Shown: in pieces, positions 6,957 to 15,407 of the stretch
How positions within the stretch are numbered: the stretch's first letter is position 1
Layout of the letters: each line of letters opens with the position of its first letter
From: a methanogenic archaeon
Lineage (GTDB): Archaea > Thermoplasmatota > Thermoplasmata > Methanomassiliicoccales > Methanomethylophilaceae
Assembly (NCBI GenBank): GCA_902763685.1
Contig: CACWTF010000005.1
Location: 1-34,821 of the forward strand
Direction of reading: 5' to 3'
Length of the DNA stretch: 34,821 bases
Made by a program: the position numbers and the translations under genes
The notes under the pieces: generated by a model
Seen by the model: only the letters and a program-made list of their open reading frames with translations
Database searches by the model: none
What the model was told of the DNA's origin: nothing

Positions 6957-8273
6957 TCAGATGCTGATGAAATTGCAGACGAAGATCAAGGCCACCAGGA
7001 CAGGACATACCCATCTAATCATGAAGGAATACAGCCGCTTCGTGACGAATCTGCCGCTGACCTCCACCTCGTCAGAGATGAATTTCGTTCCGACGACATG
7101 TCCGATGAAGACGCTGCTGAGGAACGCGACAATCGGCATGAGGAGGTTGTTGGACACGTAATCAAAGATATCCAGAAGATTCTTGCCGGCGATCTCAACG
7201 AAACTTAGCGGTCCGTATCCGAGGATGAGGATCAGACCCACGGCCAGCGAAGGGAGGAGTATGATGGTGGTGGCCCTGCGGCGGGAGATCCTGAAACTGT
7301 CCATCACGCTTGCGGATAACGCTTCGAGGATCGACACCGCCGAGGTGATGGCGGCGAACAGCAGCATGATGAAGAACATATTTGCCACGAAGATCCCGCC
7401 GGGCATGTCGGCGAAGATGTACGGGAGGGTGATGAAGACCAGCGACGCACCGCCTTCGATATCGCCGGAGAAGTGGGAGTAGGCCATCGGGATGATGAGG
7501 AAACCCGCCAGGATCGCTACCAGGGTATCGATGACGATGACAGAGACGGTACATTTCTCGATATCCTCCTCGCGGGACATGTACGACCCGTATGTGATTA
7601 GGATGGCCATGGCTATGGACAGCGAGAAGAACGCCTGTCCCAATGCAGCCGGGAAAGTGGAGAAGCTGAGACGGTCCGTGTCGAACGAGAGGTAATACAT
7701 AACCCCGTCCATCGAACCGGGCTGCATGAGCCCGTAGATTGTCAGTACCAGAAGGAGGACGAGGAATACGGGCATGAAGATCATGCTGCTCTTCTCGATA
7801 CCTTTGGTGACGCCCATGTATACCACGAACGCCACAGCGGCGATGAACACGAGGAATGCAACCACGGCTTCCCAGGATGCGGTGAAACTTCCGAACAGGT
7901 CAGGGTCGGCCATGTCAGCCCCCACGAGATATCCTGCCTGATATCCCACCAGCCATCCGCCGATCACGCAGTAGTACGGAAAGATTAGCAACGGCACCAG
8001 CACGCTGAGGACGCCGATGATCCTCGCTCTGCGGTCGAGGGACCCGTAGGCTTCCACGGGACTCTTCCTGGTACGGCGGCCGAGGGAGATCTCGGTGATC
8101 AGCATGGCCAGACCGAAGACGAGGACGATGACGATATAGATCAGAAGGAAGGTCCCTCCGCCGTTACCGGCGGCCTGGGTGGGAAACCTCCAGATATTGC
8201 CCAGCCCTACCGCGGAAGCGGCCGTGGCAATGATGAATCCCACCTTCCCGTTGAACTTCCCGCGATCGGACAT
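6957..8273 (-). CDS. Sodium-dependent transporter, NSS/SNF family
   Basis: This 438-residue protein with about 11 membrane helices has the family signature of the neurotransmitter:sodium symporters. Helix 1 reads ASAVGLGNIWRFP (residues about 19-31) and is followed by the GGGTFLL segment; these unwound glycines bind sodium and the substrate, usually an amino acid, in LeuT. The specific substrate cannot be read from sequence. ATG 8273 lies 26 nt from a TATA box, indicating a leaderless message. The stop lies about 100 nt from the htpG start, so the two genes are in the same direction but each has its own promoter. Confidence 0.92.
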   Translation of the reverse strand: MSDRGKFNGKVGFIIATAASAVGLGNIWRFPTQAAGNGGGTFLLIYIVIVLVFGLAMLITEISLGRRTRKSPVEAYGSLDRRARIIGVLSVLVPLLIFPYYCVIGGWLVGYQAGYLVGADMADPDLFGSFTASWEAVVAFLVFIAAVAFVVYMGVTKGIEKSSMIFMPVFLVLLLVLTIYGLMQPGSMDGVMYYLSFDTDRLSFSTFPAALGQAFFSLSIAMAILITYGSYMSREEDIEKCTVSVIVIDTLVAILAGFLIIPMAYSHFSGDIEGGASLVFITLPYIFADMPGGIFVANMFFIMLLFAAITSAVSILEALSASVMDSFRISRRRATTIILLPSLAVGLILILGYGPLSFVEIAGKNLLDIFDYVSNNLLMPIVAFLSSVFIGHVVGTKFISDEVEVSGRFVTKRLYSFMIRWVCPVLVALIFVCNFISI

Positions 8274-8294
8274 AGGGACCGATACTTAACATCC

Positions 8295-8303
8295 CTATAT
8301 AAT
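8295..8303 (-). promoter_or_regulatory. TATA box of the SNF transporter gene
   Basis: The minus strand reads ATTATATAG, centred about 26 nt upstream of ATG 8273. This is the spacing seen repeatedly at leaderless starts in this window. Confidence 0.65.
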
Positions 8304-8361
8304 CCCAAGGAAACTTCATAGTGTCGAACTGTGTCCGGTTCATGAATCATTGGAAAAATGG

Positions 8362-8434
8362 TGGACAGGGCGAGATTCGAACTCGCGACCTCTACAATGC
8401 CAATGTAGCGATCTTCCAACTGATCTACCTGCCC
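8362..8434 (-). tRNA. tRNA-Ala (GGC)
   Basis: This intron-free cloverleaf has acceptor GGGCAGG (8434-8428) pairing with CCTGTCC, including the G3:U70 wobble pair that identifies alanine tRNAs. The anticodon loop TTGGCAT gives anticodon GGC. The T-arm is GCGAG-TTCGAAT-CTCGC and the discriminator is A8362. CCA is encoded at 8361-8359 and is followed by five T residues that can end transcription. A TATA-like AAATAAAGG equivalent lies around 8461-8471. Confidence 0.95.
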
Positions 8435-8493
8435 GTTGGATGCCCAGAGATTGGCTTGGTGTAAATAAAGGTTTGCTATGAGGCAAAAAGAAC

Positions 8494-9900
8494 TCACTTG
8501 AGATCGGTGAGCCTGGTCTGATACCTGTGCTCCTCGCCCTCGATCTTGGTGGGGTATTTGGCGTTGACGCAGGCGAGGCAGAGATCCGAACCGGAGAGTC
8601 CGATGGCCTCGATGACACCTTCGATGCTGATATATCCCAGACTGTCCGCACCGATGATCTCCCTGATCTCGTCGACGGTGTGCTTGTTGGCGATGAACTG
8701 TTCCCTGTTCTTCATGTCTATGCCGTAGAAGCAGGGAGCGATGATGGGAGGGCTTCCCACACGGACGTGGACCTCCTTGGCTCCCGCATCCCTGAGCATG
8801 TGGACCAGTTTCTTGAGGGTGGTACCGCGGACGATGCTGTCGTCGATGATGAGGATCCTCTTGCCGTCGACGGTGCTCTTGATGGGAATCATCTTGTTGG
8901 AGACGGCCTTCTCCCTGGTGGCCTGGTCGGGCATGATGAAGGTCCTGTCGGCGAACCTGTTCTTCATGAATCCCTCTTCGTAGGGGATACCCGATTCGAT
9001 CGAGAATCCGATGGCGTGGGCACGTCCGGAATCGGGAATGGGCATCACCAGGTCCACATCCGCGGGATGTTCGCGGGCGAGCACCCTGCCGATGTTCTTC
9101 CTGACGTTGTAGACCTCGCAGCCGTCGATGATGGAATCGGGGCGGGCGAAGTAGACCCACTCGAAGAAGCAGTGTGCGTACGCACACCTGGTGGTAGGAG
9201 CGTAGGATTTGAAGGAGTCCTGGGTTATCTCGACTACCTCTCCGGGCATGACATCTCTGACGATCTCCCCGCCCAGCGAATATACCGCACTGGACTCCGA
9301 GCAGATCATGTATCCGTCGTCGAGCTTACCGATGATGAGCGGCCTGATACCGAGGGGGTCCCTGATACCGAACAGCCTGCCGTTGATCATGAGTGCCAGC
9401 GCATAGGCCCCGTCGATCTCCGACATGACCGCCTTGATGGCCTTCACGGGATCCTGGTCCTGACCCATGCGGCGGCTCAGGAGATTGATGATGAGCTCGG
9501 TGTCGGAGTCGGTCTGGAATACCGCTCCCTGACCCATGTACACGGTCTTGAGCTTCTGATAGTTGGTGAGGTCGCCGTTGTGCGCCAGTGCGATCATGCC
9601 GAAAACGGTGGTCATGGTCATGGGCTGGGCGTTCATGGCGCCCTTGCCGCCCGTGGTGGCGTAACGGACATGGCCGATTCCGACCTGTCCCTGAATGTTT
9701 TCGATACGCTCTTTGGGAAGAGCGATCTGGACCAATCCGGCGTCCTTGACGGTGTTGATAACGTTACCGTCGAAAACCGAGACGCCGGCACTGTCCTGTC
9801 CGCGGTGCTGGATGATCATGAGGGCCTTCTGCAAATCCGCGACAACGTTATGGCCGGCATTTATTCCGACCACGCCGCAGTAGTGCCTCGGGCCCGACAT
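8494..9900 (-). CDS. purF: Amidophosphoribosyltransferase (PurF)
   Basis: Catalyses the first committed step of purine synthesis, making phosphoribosylamine from PRPP and glutamine. The 468-residue protein starts MSGPRHYCGVVG, so Cys8 becomes the N-terminal nucleophile after removal of a short propeptide. The glutaminase domain is followed by the phosphoribosyltransferase domain with the PRPP loop IIDDSIVRGT at 351-360. C244, C390, C441 and C444 match the 4Fe-4S ligands of the Bacillus subtilis-type enzyme. The gene begins 9 nt after the eL37 stop, so the two are probably co-transcribed. It works in the same pathway as PurP near the right end of the window. Confidence 0.97.
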   Translation of the reverse strand: MSGPRHYCGVVGINAGHNVVADLQKALMIIQHRGQDSAGVSVFDGNVINTVKDAGLVQIALPKERIENIQGQVGIGHVRYATTGGKGAMNAQPMTMTTVFGMIALAHNGDLTNYQKLKTVYMGQGAVFQTDSDTELIINLLSRRMGQDQDPVKAIKAVMSEIDGAYALALMINGRLFGIRDPLGIRPLIIGKLDDGYMICSESSAVYSLGGEIVRDVMPGEVVEITQDSFKSYAPTTRCAYAHCFFEWVYFARPDSIIDGCEVYNVRKNIGRVLAREHPADVDLVMPIPDSGRAHAIGFSIESGIPYEEGFMKNRFADRTFIMPDQATREKAVSNKMIPIKSTVDGKRILIIDDSIVRGTTLKKLVHMLRDAGAKEVHVRVGSPPIIAPCFYGIDMKNREQFIANKHTVDEIREIIGADSLGYISIEGVIEAIGLSGSDLCLACVNAKYPTKIEGEEHRYQTRLTDLK

Positions 9901-9909
9901 TTGATCCCT

Positions 9910-10080
9910 TTACTCGTGGATTTTTGCCCAGCTGTAGCTTCTTATCCTTGCGGTCTTTCCGTATCCGCAAGAGGCACAGATACCCTTCCTGACGCTGTAA
10001 GAGCGCTTTCCGCACCTGCGGCAGGGGATGTGAGTCTTGTGTTTGTTGTGCCTTCCCTGAGCTGCTGTTCCTGCTCCCAT
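9910..10080 (-). CDS. rpl37e: Ribosomal protein eL37 (L37e)
   Basis: The 56-residue basic protein has the eL37 zinc motif (C20-x2-C23 and C35-x2-C38, in CRRCGK and CASCGYGK) and the typical start [18 protein letters not shown]. It binds 23S rRNA in the large subunit. ATG 10080 is preceded by AAGGAGA at good spacing. In many archaea the gene follows an LSm gene; here no LSm gene is upstream and purF follows 9 nt downstream. Confidence 0.97.
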   Translation of the reverse strand: MGAGTAAQGRHNKHKTHIPCRRCGKRSYSVRKGICASCGYGKTARIRSYSWAKIHE

Positions 10081-10240
10081 TTTAATGTCTCCTTGTGATT
10101 ATATCCGTCCCGCGGACGGCTGGCTTACCGGAGTTTACCTTAATTCAAGGACTTCTCGATAGCCTTATCTGCATTGCCATACTGCATACACTATAAGAAA
10201 GTATCGAGCCCGTTTATTATATTATTAAGTATGAGCGGAC
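10081..10240 (-). other. Leader and promoter region of eL37-purF
   Basis: This 160-nt gap contains a hairpin CCGTCC CGC GGACGG (10105-10119) between the ribosome binding site of eL37 and possible TATA-like elements near 10139-10147 and 10191-10198. If the outer TATA (TTATAG on the minus strand) is used, eL37 has a leader of about 90 nt with this hairpin, unusual beside the many leaderless genes. No gene is visible. Confidence 0.4.
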
Positions 10241-11368
10241 TCACACGAAGGCTCCGATGGTGGGTGCGTCGAGACGGTCCATGTCGTAGAAGATGATGGC
10301 CTCCCTGATGCCTCTGGCCCCCATACCGGTACCGAAGAAGTGATCCAGCAGGGCTGCCCTCCACATCACGTCGAGCACCGAGGTCGCGAGGCTTCCGTAA
10401 TATGCGTTGGATAGGTCGTCCTCGTAATCGTTCTCGTTCATCATGTAGTAGACGCTGCCCAGGAAGCTGTCGCGGCCGTTGAGCACGGCGACGTAATCCT
10501 CCAGGACCTTCCTTCCGTCGGGTTCGAGGGGCTGGAGCTTCACCTCGCTGACATCGACGAATCCTTTGTGGTGGACTTCGCCGCGGTCGTCCAGCAGCAA
10601 CCATTCGATGACCTTGCCGTCCCTGTCCACCTGGAACAGGTTCCACGAGAGGTCCTCCGCACCGTACACGGGGAGATTGAACAGATCGTCGCTTGACAGC
10701 GAATCCAGGACGGTCTCGCCGGCGGCCTCGGAAAGCTCCTCGAGGCTGATCTTGGACTCCTTCTTGGCACCTGCGATGTTGACCTGTGCTTCCAGCTCAG
10801 CGAGGTCCAGCAGCCTTCCCAGGAACATGGGGTCGGTGAAATTGGAGAGGTTCTCGGATACGGACATGCGGATGGCGGAGGGATCGCCCATGACCCCGGC
10901 CTCGCGGGCGTATTCGTAGAACTGACGGTAGACCTCCCTGGCCTGGGGGAGGGCCTCGGCTATCCTGGAATCCGCATCGGATACCAGGCACTTGGCCTCG
11001 GTGAGGGCGTCGGGACCATTTCCGGTCCAGATGCCTCTGCAGGAGTAATCGAGTTCCACCTTCACGTGATCGGAAACGTAGATGTGGTAGGGGAACTGCC
11101 TGCAGTACGCGGTACGGTGGTCGTAGACCTTGCAGCGTCTGCCGCATTCGTTGAGGAAGACGCAGGAACCCTTGCCGTTCTTGAGTGCCAGAGCGAAATA
11201 CTGGTCGGGTCCGCGGCTCCTGACGAGGCACTTGGGGTGGTTCTTCTTGAAGAACGCCCTCTCCTCGGGCAGTACCTCCGGCTGGCAGAGGCAGCACATG
11301 CCGCATCCGTCAAGACATTCAGCCTTCTTACCGGTCACATCCGAATAATCAACTTCGTAATCAACCAC
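10241..11368 (-). CDS. YkgJ-family cysteine-cluster protein with a long unknown C-terminal domain
   Basis: The first 120 or so residues have the YkgJ/UPF0153 pattern: CLDGCGMCCLC (Cys 18/22/25/26/28), then SCVFLNECGRRCKVYDHR and AYCRQFPY, probably a metal or iron-sulfur site. Residues 130-375 form a further domain I do not recognise. Translation starts at GTG 11368, overlapping the end of pyrC by 8 nt, and a purine-rich GGGCAGGGA precedes it. It is the last gene of the get3 operon. Function is unknown; the overlap implies translational coupling to pyrC. Confidence 0.85.
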   Translation of the reverse strand: MVDYEVDYSDVTGKKAECLDGCGMCCLCQPEVLPEERAFFKKNHPKCLVRSRGPDQYFALALKNGKGSCVFLNECGRRCKVYDHRTAYCRQFPYHIYVSDHVKVELDYSCRGIWTGNGPDALTEAKCLVSDADSRIAEALPQAREVYRQFYEYAREAGVMGDPSAIRMSVSENLSNFTDPMFLGRLLDLAELEAQVNIAGAKKESKISLEELSEAAGETVLDSLSSDDLFNLPVYGAEDLSWNLFQVDRDGKVIEWLLLDDRGEVHHKGFVDVSEVKLQPLEPDGRKVLEDYVAVLNGRDSFLGSVYYMMNENDYEDDLSNAYYGSLATSVLDVMWRAALLDHFFGTGMGARGIREAIIFYDMDRLDAPTIGAFV

Positions 11369-12629
11369 AGATATCCCTGCCCAGCGGTTCTCCGCAGAAC
11401 TCTCCGTCTTTCACCTGTACCTGGCCCCTGATTATAACGGTGTCGGGGAACACGGCACGCCTGCCGTGGTACGGATTGAATCCCGCCTTGGAATGCAGTT
11501 TCCTCTGGTCGATGGTGCTGACCTTCCTCATATCGAAGAACAGGAAGTCCGCATCGTTGCCCACGGCTATCCTCCCCTTGTTCACGGAGAACCTGTCGCA
11601 GGGGTTCTCGGCACCCATCCTCACCGCCAGCTGCAGCGGGATGGTACCGTCCCTGACCATCTCCATGACCATCGGCATGGTGGTCTCGACACCGGGTATC
11701 CCTCCGGGAGCGGAATCGAACTCCTGGGTCTTCTCTTCGTAGGTGTGGGGGGCATGGTCGGTGCCGAACATGGTGATACGTCCTTCCCTGAACGCCTGGA
11801 ACAGTCCGTCGCGGGTCGCTTTGTCCCTGACCGGAGGATTTGTCTTGTAGAACGCACTGGTATTGCTGAGTGCATCGAAGGTGAGATGGTGCATGGTCAC
11901 CTCGGTGGTGAATCCCAGCTCGGTGGCCTGCCTGATCTGCTCTGCATTGGTGCAGTGGCAGATGTTAATCTTCACGCGGTCGCGGTATCTTGCCAGCCTG
12001 CGGAGAGCACTGTACTCAGCCTCGACGGGGCGGTTACGAAGATGGTCCTGGCAGCAGTTCTCCTGCACGCCGTGAGCTATGAGGTTGTCATCCTCCGCGT
12101 GGACGCTGAGGACCTTGCCGGTGCGGGCTATCTCCTCCATGACGGGTTCGATCTCCGCATCGTCGTTCATGAGGATGTTGCCGGTGGTGGATCCCATGAA
12201 CATTTTGAATGCTGGCACATGATGGGCCAACAGGTTCACGGGGCAGTTGGGGGTCACCGCTGCGAACACCCCGTAATCCACGAATGCCCTTCCCGACAGG
12301 ATGCGTTTCTTGTCCATCAGGGTCTGCACGTCGGTCACGGGAGGTTTGGTATTGGGCATGTCGAGGACGCAGGTCACGCCTCCGCAGGCGGCTGCGGTGG
12401 TGCCGGTGGGGAAGTCCTCCTTGTGGGTCAGACCGGGGTCGCGCATGTGCACGTGGGGATCCATGAAACCGGGGAGCACGGTGATGCTGGTACCGAGTTC
12501 GATGCGTTCCTCGCCGCCGGCCACATACTTCCCGACCTCGGTGATCTTCCCGTCGGTGACAGCCACCTCCGTGTAACGGAGTTCGCCGCCGACGTACATC
12601 CTGCCGCAGATTACCTGGTCAGGATTCAT
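11361..12629 (-). CDS. pyrC: Dihydroorotase (PyrC, class I)
   Basis: The 422-residue amidohydrolase closes carbamoyl-aspartate to dihydroorotate in pyrimidine synthesis. Metal ligands are visible in DPHVHMRDPG (H59 and H61, with substrate-binding R63), in SVHAEDDN and ICHCTNAEQ, and the catalytic Asp in MFGTDHAPHT; PNTKPP is the usual substrate loop. Hydantoinase-like relatives exist, but HVHMRDPG and GTDHAPH favour dihydroorotase. The start ATG overlaps the AMMECR1 gene by 11 nt, and the stop overlaps the YkgJ-like gene. Confidence 0.93.
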   Translation of the reverse strand: MNPDQVICGRMYVGGELRYTEVAVTDGKITEVGKYVAGGEERIELGTSITVLPGFMDPHVHMRDPGLTHKEDFPTGTTAAACGGVTCVLDMPNTKPPVTDVQTLMDKKRILSGRAFVDYGVFAAVTPNCPVNLLAHHVPAFKMFMGSTTGNILMNDDAEIEPVMEEIARTGKVLSVHAEDDNLIAHGVQENCCQDHLRNRPVEAEYSALRRLARYRDRVKINICHCTNAEQIRQATELGFTTEVTMHHLTFDALSNTSAFYKTNPPVRDKATRDGLFQAFREGRITMFGTDHAPHTYEEKTQEFDSAPGGIPGVETTMPMVMEMVRDGTIPLQLAVRMGAENPCDRFSVNKGRIAVGNDADFLFFDMRKVSTIDQRKLHSKAGFNPYHGRRAVFPDTVIIRGQVQVKDGEFCGEPLGRDICG

Positions 12630-13236
12630 CGATGGGTTTCCTCCTGATCTCGCCGTTGGGTTCGTCCTCGCCGAAGCATTCGCCCTGGAACCTCTCGAAT
12701 TCCAGGTTGGCGGTCTTCCAGGTGTTGGGACGCAGACCGGCCTTGATGCAGATGTTGTCCAGGTACTCGTCGATGCCCCATCCCTGTTCCACCGGGACCT
12801 GGGGGAGGAACAATCCGGAGGTGAGGATCATGTCCCCGTGGACCGCCCTGGCTATGAGACCGTCGGTACCGATGCGGATCTTGGACTTGAGCTCGTCGAG
12901 GGTCTTGTATTCTATGCGTTCGGGCTCCGTGAGGATGGTGACGTCGAACGTGCAATTCTTAGCTTCCTCCAGCGTCAGGGTGGGGAAGCGCGGGTCGTCG
13001 CGGACGGCCCTGGCTGCCAGGACCAGCGTACGGGACAGTTCGTAAGGCGGTTCGGGATAGCCTATGCAGGCTCTCAGCCCGCCTGACGGGTACTCGTTGA
13101 GGGTGACGAACGCTCCGGAATGGATATGACTGAAGGACTCGGGCAGCTCGGGCTCCGCTTCCTTCTCCTGGGTCCACGCTTCGGTCACCTCACGGGCGGC
13201 TCTGACCGCCCGGATCCCGTCGCTGTCGGAGATCAT
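12619..13236 (-). CDS. AMMECR1 domain protein
   Basis: The 205-residue protein spans a complete AMMECR1 domain: GAFVTLNEYPSGGLRACIGY near residues 42-61, DPRFPTLT near 81, and VEQGWGIDEYLDNICIKAGL in the last third. AMMECR1 proteins are conserved in archaea and eukaryotes, are often found fused with or beside MEMO, and have no proven reaction. The start ATG overlaps the previous stop in an ATGA, and its own end overlaps pyrC by 11 nt. Family is certain; role is unknown. Confidence 0.94.
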   Translation of the reverse strand: MISDSDGIRAVRAAREVTEAWTQEKEAEPELPESFSHIHSGAFVTLNEYPSGGLRACIGYPEPPYELSRTLVLAARAVRDDPRFPTLTLEEAKNCTFDVTILTEPERIEYKTLDELKSKIRIGTDGLIARAVHGDMILTSGLFLPQVPVEQGWGIDEYLDNICIKAGLRPNTWKTANLEFERFQGECFGEDEPNGEIRRKPIDES

Positions 13237-13955
13237 TTCTTCTCCTTCTTCACGGGAGTGATCTTGATGGGGCGGGGCTCCGCCTCATCCTTGGGAACAT
13301 CCGTGGGTTTCTTCCTGCATTCGGGGTTCTTGGCGCAGTACTCGCGGCTCCTGTTGAGGTCCGCGTTGGCGAAAGCGTTCTTCAGGCTGTCCGGGAGAGG
13401 TGCGGCCCTGACGAGGGCGTTGAGGGCCATCCAGAACTCCAGCCCTGCACCTACCACGTGCTTCTGGAACTGTTCGTCGGTGAAGGGGGAGAAGATCTCG
13501 TCGAAACCGTCGTTGAACATCTGCTTGGCATGTTCGCGGGACTCCTTCATCATAGCCCTGTCCTCCTCGTAACGGTCCAGGAACTCCTTCCTTCCGCGCC
13601 TTGCCATATCGCGGGCACGGTCGAAGCTCTCGGTCATCATGTCGTAGATGTAATCGGCCTGCTCGCGGGAATAGTTGCGGAAGTGGTCCCTGGCCTCCTC
13701 GAATGCCTCCTCGGTGCGTCCGCGGGCGTACTGGGCATCGTCATACAGGTCGTCCGCCTTCTCGAAGGCGGCACGCCTTGCCTTCTCGGCCTCGTATTCC
13801 AGACGCATCCTGCGTTCGAAGGCTGCACGCCTGACGGCCTCCGCCAGGTACGGATCCTCCGATGCGGTCCTCTGGGCGATGATCCTGTCGATCATCTCCT
13901 TGTTCTCCTCGTAGAACTTCTGGGTTTCTTCGTCCTTCTTCTTGTCTTCGCTCAT
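13233..13955 (-). CDS. Charged coiled-coil protein of unknown function, downstream of get3
   Basis: The 240-residue protein has no membrane segment and is extremely rich in Arg, Glu, Asp and Lys. Heptad-like helices cover about residues 5-150 (for example AVRRAAFERRMRLEYEAEKA). A less charged segment, EFWMALNALVRAAPLPDSL, lies near 175-195 and the tail is Lys-rich. I recognise no family. The ATG lies 1 nt after the get3 stop (TAAGATG) and its TGA overlaps the AMMECR1 start, so it is translated in lockstep with both. Position suggests a Get3 partner or adaptor, but nothing in the sequence proves it. Confidence 0.85.
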   Translation of the reverse strand: MSEDKKKDEETQKFYEENKEMIDRIIAQRTASEDPYLAEAVRRAAFERRMRLEYEAEKARRAAFEKADDLYDDAQYARGRTEEAFEEARDHFRNYSREQADYIYDMMTESFDRARDMARRGRKEFLDRYEEDRAMMKESREHAKQMFNDGFDEIFSPFTDEQFQKHVVGAGLEFWMALNALVRAAPLPDSLKNAFANADLNRSREYCAKNPECRKKPTDVPKDEAEPRPIKITPVKKEKK

Positions 13956-13956
13956 C

Positions 13957-15129
13957 TTACGGCCTCCTGAAATTGACGCAGAGACAATCGTCGCCGAATT
14001 CCGCTCCGAGCAGCTCGGCGTTGGCGAGTGTCATGGGCAGCGAGACGGTACGTCTCTGGCTCCCCACCTGCAGTATGATCGTGTTGTCCTGTCCCTTGTA
14101 CAGTTCTATCTGGTCCTGTTCCACGAACGGCATCTTGATCACGAGCTGATCGGTGCCGTCGTCGAGGGTCCTGAAATGCATGGGGCTCTCGGTGGAATAC
14201 ACCTCGATGGGATCCGAATCGCCGAATACCATGTCGGCGAGGTATTCCAGTTTGTCCCTGCCCCTCATCTCGGTCTTGAGCATGTAGGCGGTGAATATCT
14301 TCAGCGGATCGAACGATTCGTGGATGGCCTGCATGTAACCGCGCTGCTCCGCCAGCTTCTCGCGGAGGAACTCACCGTCGGCATCTTCCGGTATCACCTT
14401 GTTGATGATCAGGCATTCGACGTTCTTGTTGTAGAGTGACATGTATGCGTACGAACGGCGGGTCTCCATGATCGCCATGCGTTCCGGATTGAGCACCAGA
14501 CGGACGGTGGTGGTTTGCGGATCGTCAAGGATGGACTTGACCTCCGACATCTGGTCCTTCAGTTCCCCGATGGTCTTCATGACCTCCTTGGTGGGAAGCG
14601 GGAAATCCACGATCTTACCGATGGTGTAACGGGCGATGCCCATCAGCCTGTTGAAGATGGAGAATGCCCTGTCCAGGTACCAGTTGGAGACATCCGGGAA
14701 ACTCATGAGACGGAGGGTCTCTCCCGTGGGGGCGGTATCCATGACCACGACGTCGTAGGAATCGTTGTTCCTGAAGGTCAGCACATAGAGCAGAGCGGCG
14801 ACCATCTCCATACCGGGGAACACCGCCATCTCCTCCGCGGAGATACCGTCGATACCCTGGGAGACCATGAATGCGGACAGATAGTCCTTGATGGCGGTCC
14901 ACTTGGTCCTCAGCTCGTGGATGATGTCCAGTTCGAAAGCGTCGAGGTTGGGGGCGACGTTGATTATCTCCGGCCCGAGTTCCACTCCCAGGGAATCCCC
15001 GAGGGAGTGGGCCGCATCCACACTCATCACAATGGTACGGTGCCCTTTCTTGGCCAGTCTCAGTGCTGTCGCTGCCGAAACCGAGGTCTTTCCGACCCCT
15101 CCCTTACCGTTGTAGATGATCAGCCTCAT
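13957..15129 (-). CDS. Get3/ArsA-family ATPase with C-terminal Hsp20-like domain
   Basis: The deviant Walker A NGKGGVGKTS (residues 7-16), switch I-like DAAHSLGDSLG (38-48) and DTAPTGETLR (131-140) identify the ArsA/Get3 (TRC40) family. These proteins hand tail-anchored membrane proteins to the membrane or move arsenite. The 390-residue, single-ATPase form and the lack of arsenite-binding cysteines favour a Get3-like role. Residues about 315-390 look like the beta-rich ArsA-associated Hsp20-like domain. A short CLC motif lies near the C-terminus. It heads a five-gene operon, with a TATA box 27 nt before the ATG (leaderless). Confidence 0.9.
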   Translation of the reverse strand: MRLIIYNGKGGVGKTSVSAATALRLAKKGHRTIVMSVDAAHSLGDSLGVELGPEIINVAPNLDAFELDIIHELRTKWTAIKDYLSAFMVSQGIDGISAEEMAVFPGMEMVAALLYVLTFRNNDSYDVVVMDTAPTGETLRLMSFPDVSNWYLDRAFSIFNRLMGIARYTIGKIVDFPLPTKEVMKTIGELKDQMSEVKSILDDPQTTTVRLVLNPERMAIMETRRSYAYMSLYNKNVECLIINKVIPEDADGEFLREKLAEQRGYMQAIHESFDPLKIFTAYMLKTEMRGRDKLEYLADMVFGDSDPIEVYSTESPMHFRTLDDGTDQLVIKMPFVEQDQIELYKGQDNTIILQVGSQRRTVSLPMTLANAELLGAEFGDDCLCVNFRRP

Positions 15130-15151
15130 GATGTTACATTATCGTACGCGC

Positions 15152-15159
15152 GATATAAA
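15152..15159 (-). promoter_or_regulatory. TATA box of the get3 operon
   Basis: The minus strand reads TTTATATC, centred about 27 nt from the get3 ATG. It is the only promoter-like element before the five overlapping genes. Confidence 0.65.
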
Positions 15160-15194
15160 CAACAATCGGAACGGAAAATGAAGGGAAAAGTTGG

Positions 15195-15300
15195 TGTCGG
15201 GAGAGGGGTTCGAACCCTCGGCCTTCGGATTTCCCTGGTGAGGTCAGTTTTAACCTGAACCCTATGAGTCCGACGCTCTACCAGGCTGAGCCACCCCGAC
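15195..15300 (-). tRNA. tRNA-Met (CAU, elongator) with a 32-nt intron
   Basis: Acceptor GTCGGGG (15300-15294) pairs with TCCCGAC, with discriminator A15195 and CCA encoded at 15194-15192. The anticodon stem TCGGA/TCCGA closes CTCATA|A, with anticodon CAU at 15266-15264. Bases 15262-15231 form an intron at the usual 37/38 site. The bulge-helix-bulge is imperfect: C32-G, U33-G and C34-G pairs form, then an A-A mismatch, and the intron arm is closed by GGT/ACC. T-arm is GAGGG-TTCGAAC-CCCTC. A CAU anticodon can also belong to tRNA-Ile2, but an intron here is typical of elongator Met. TATA-like TTATAA lies 28 nt upstream. Confidence 0.9.
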
Positions 15301-15374
15301 GTTATTGGTTGCAATGACTTATCCATTATAAGTCTTGCGTGGGACCAGGCCGCGGTCCCCCATAAACGGTTTGT

Positions 15375-15400
15375 AAATGAAAGGGGCCAGAGGCCCCGTT
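15375..15400 (-). terminator. Terminator of rps3ae
   Basis: The hairpin GGGGCC TCT GGCCCC starts 8 nt after the stop on the minus strand and is followed by TTTCATTT. Confidence 0.6.
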
Positions 15401-15407
15401 AATGGTT

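Noticed and set aside
5229-7208. 659-codon open frame on the plus strand
   Set aside because: It lies opposite htpG and part of the next gene and reads as Val/Leu/Asp/Gly-rich sequence, as expected from the complement of GC-rich coding DNA. The minus-strand HtpG has every family motif.
8527-10098. 523-codon open frame on the plus strand
   Set aside because: It is a shadow of purF and eL37, both of which have complete motifs on the minus strand.
11466-12647. 393-codon open frame on the plus strand
   Set aside because: It is the complement of pyrC, whose metal-binding motifs are intact; the product has no recognisable features.
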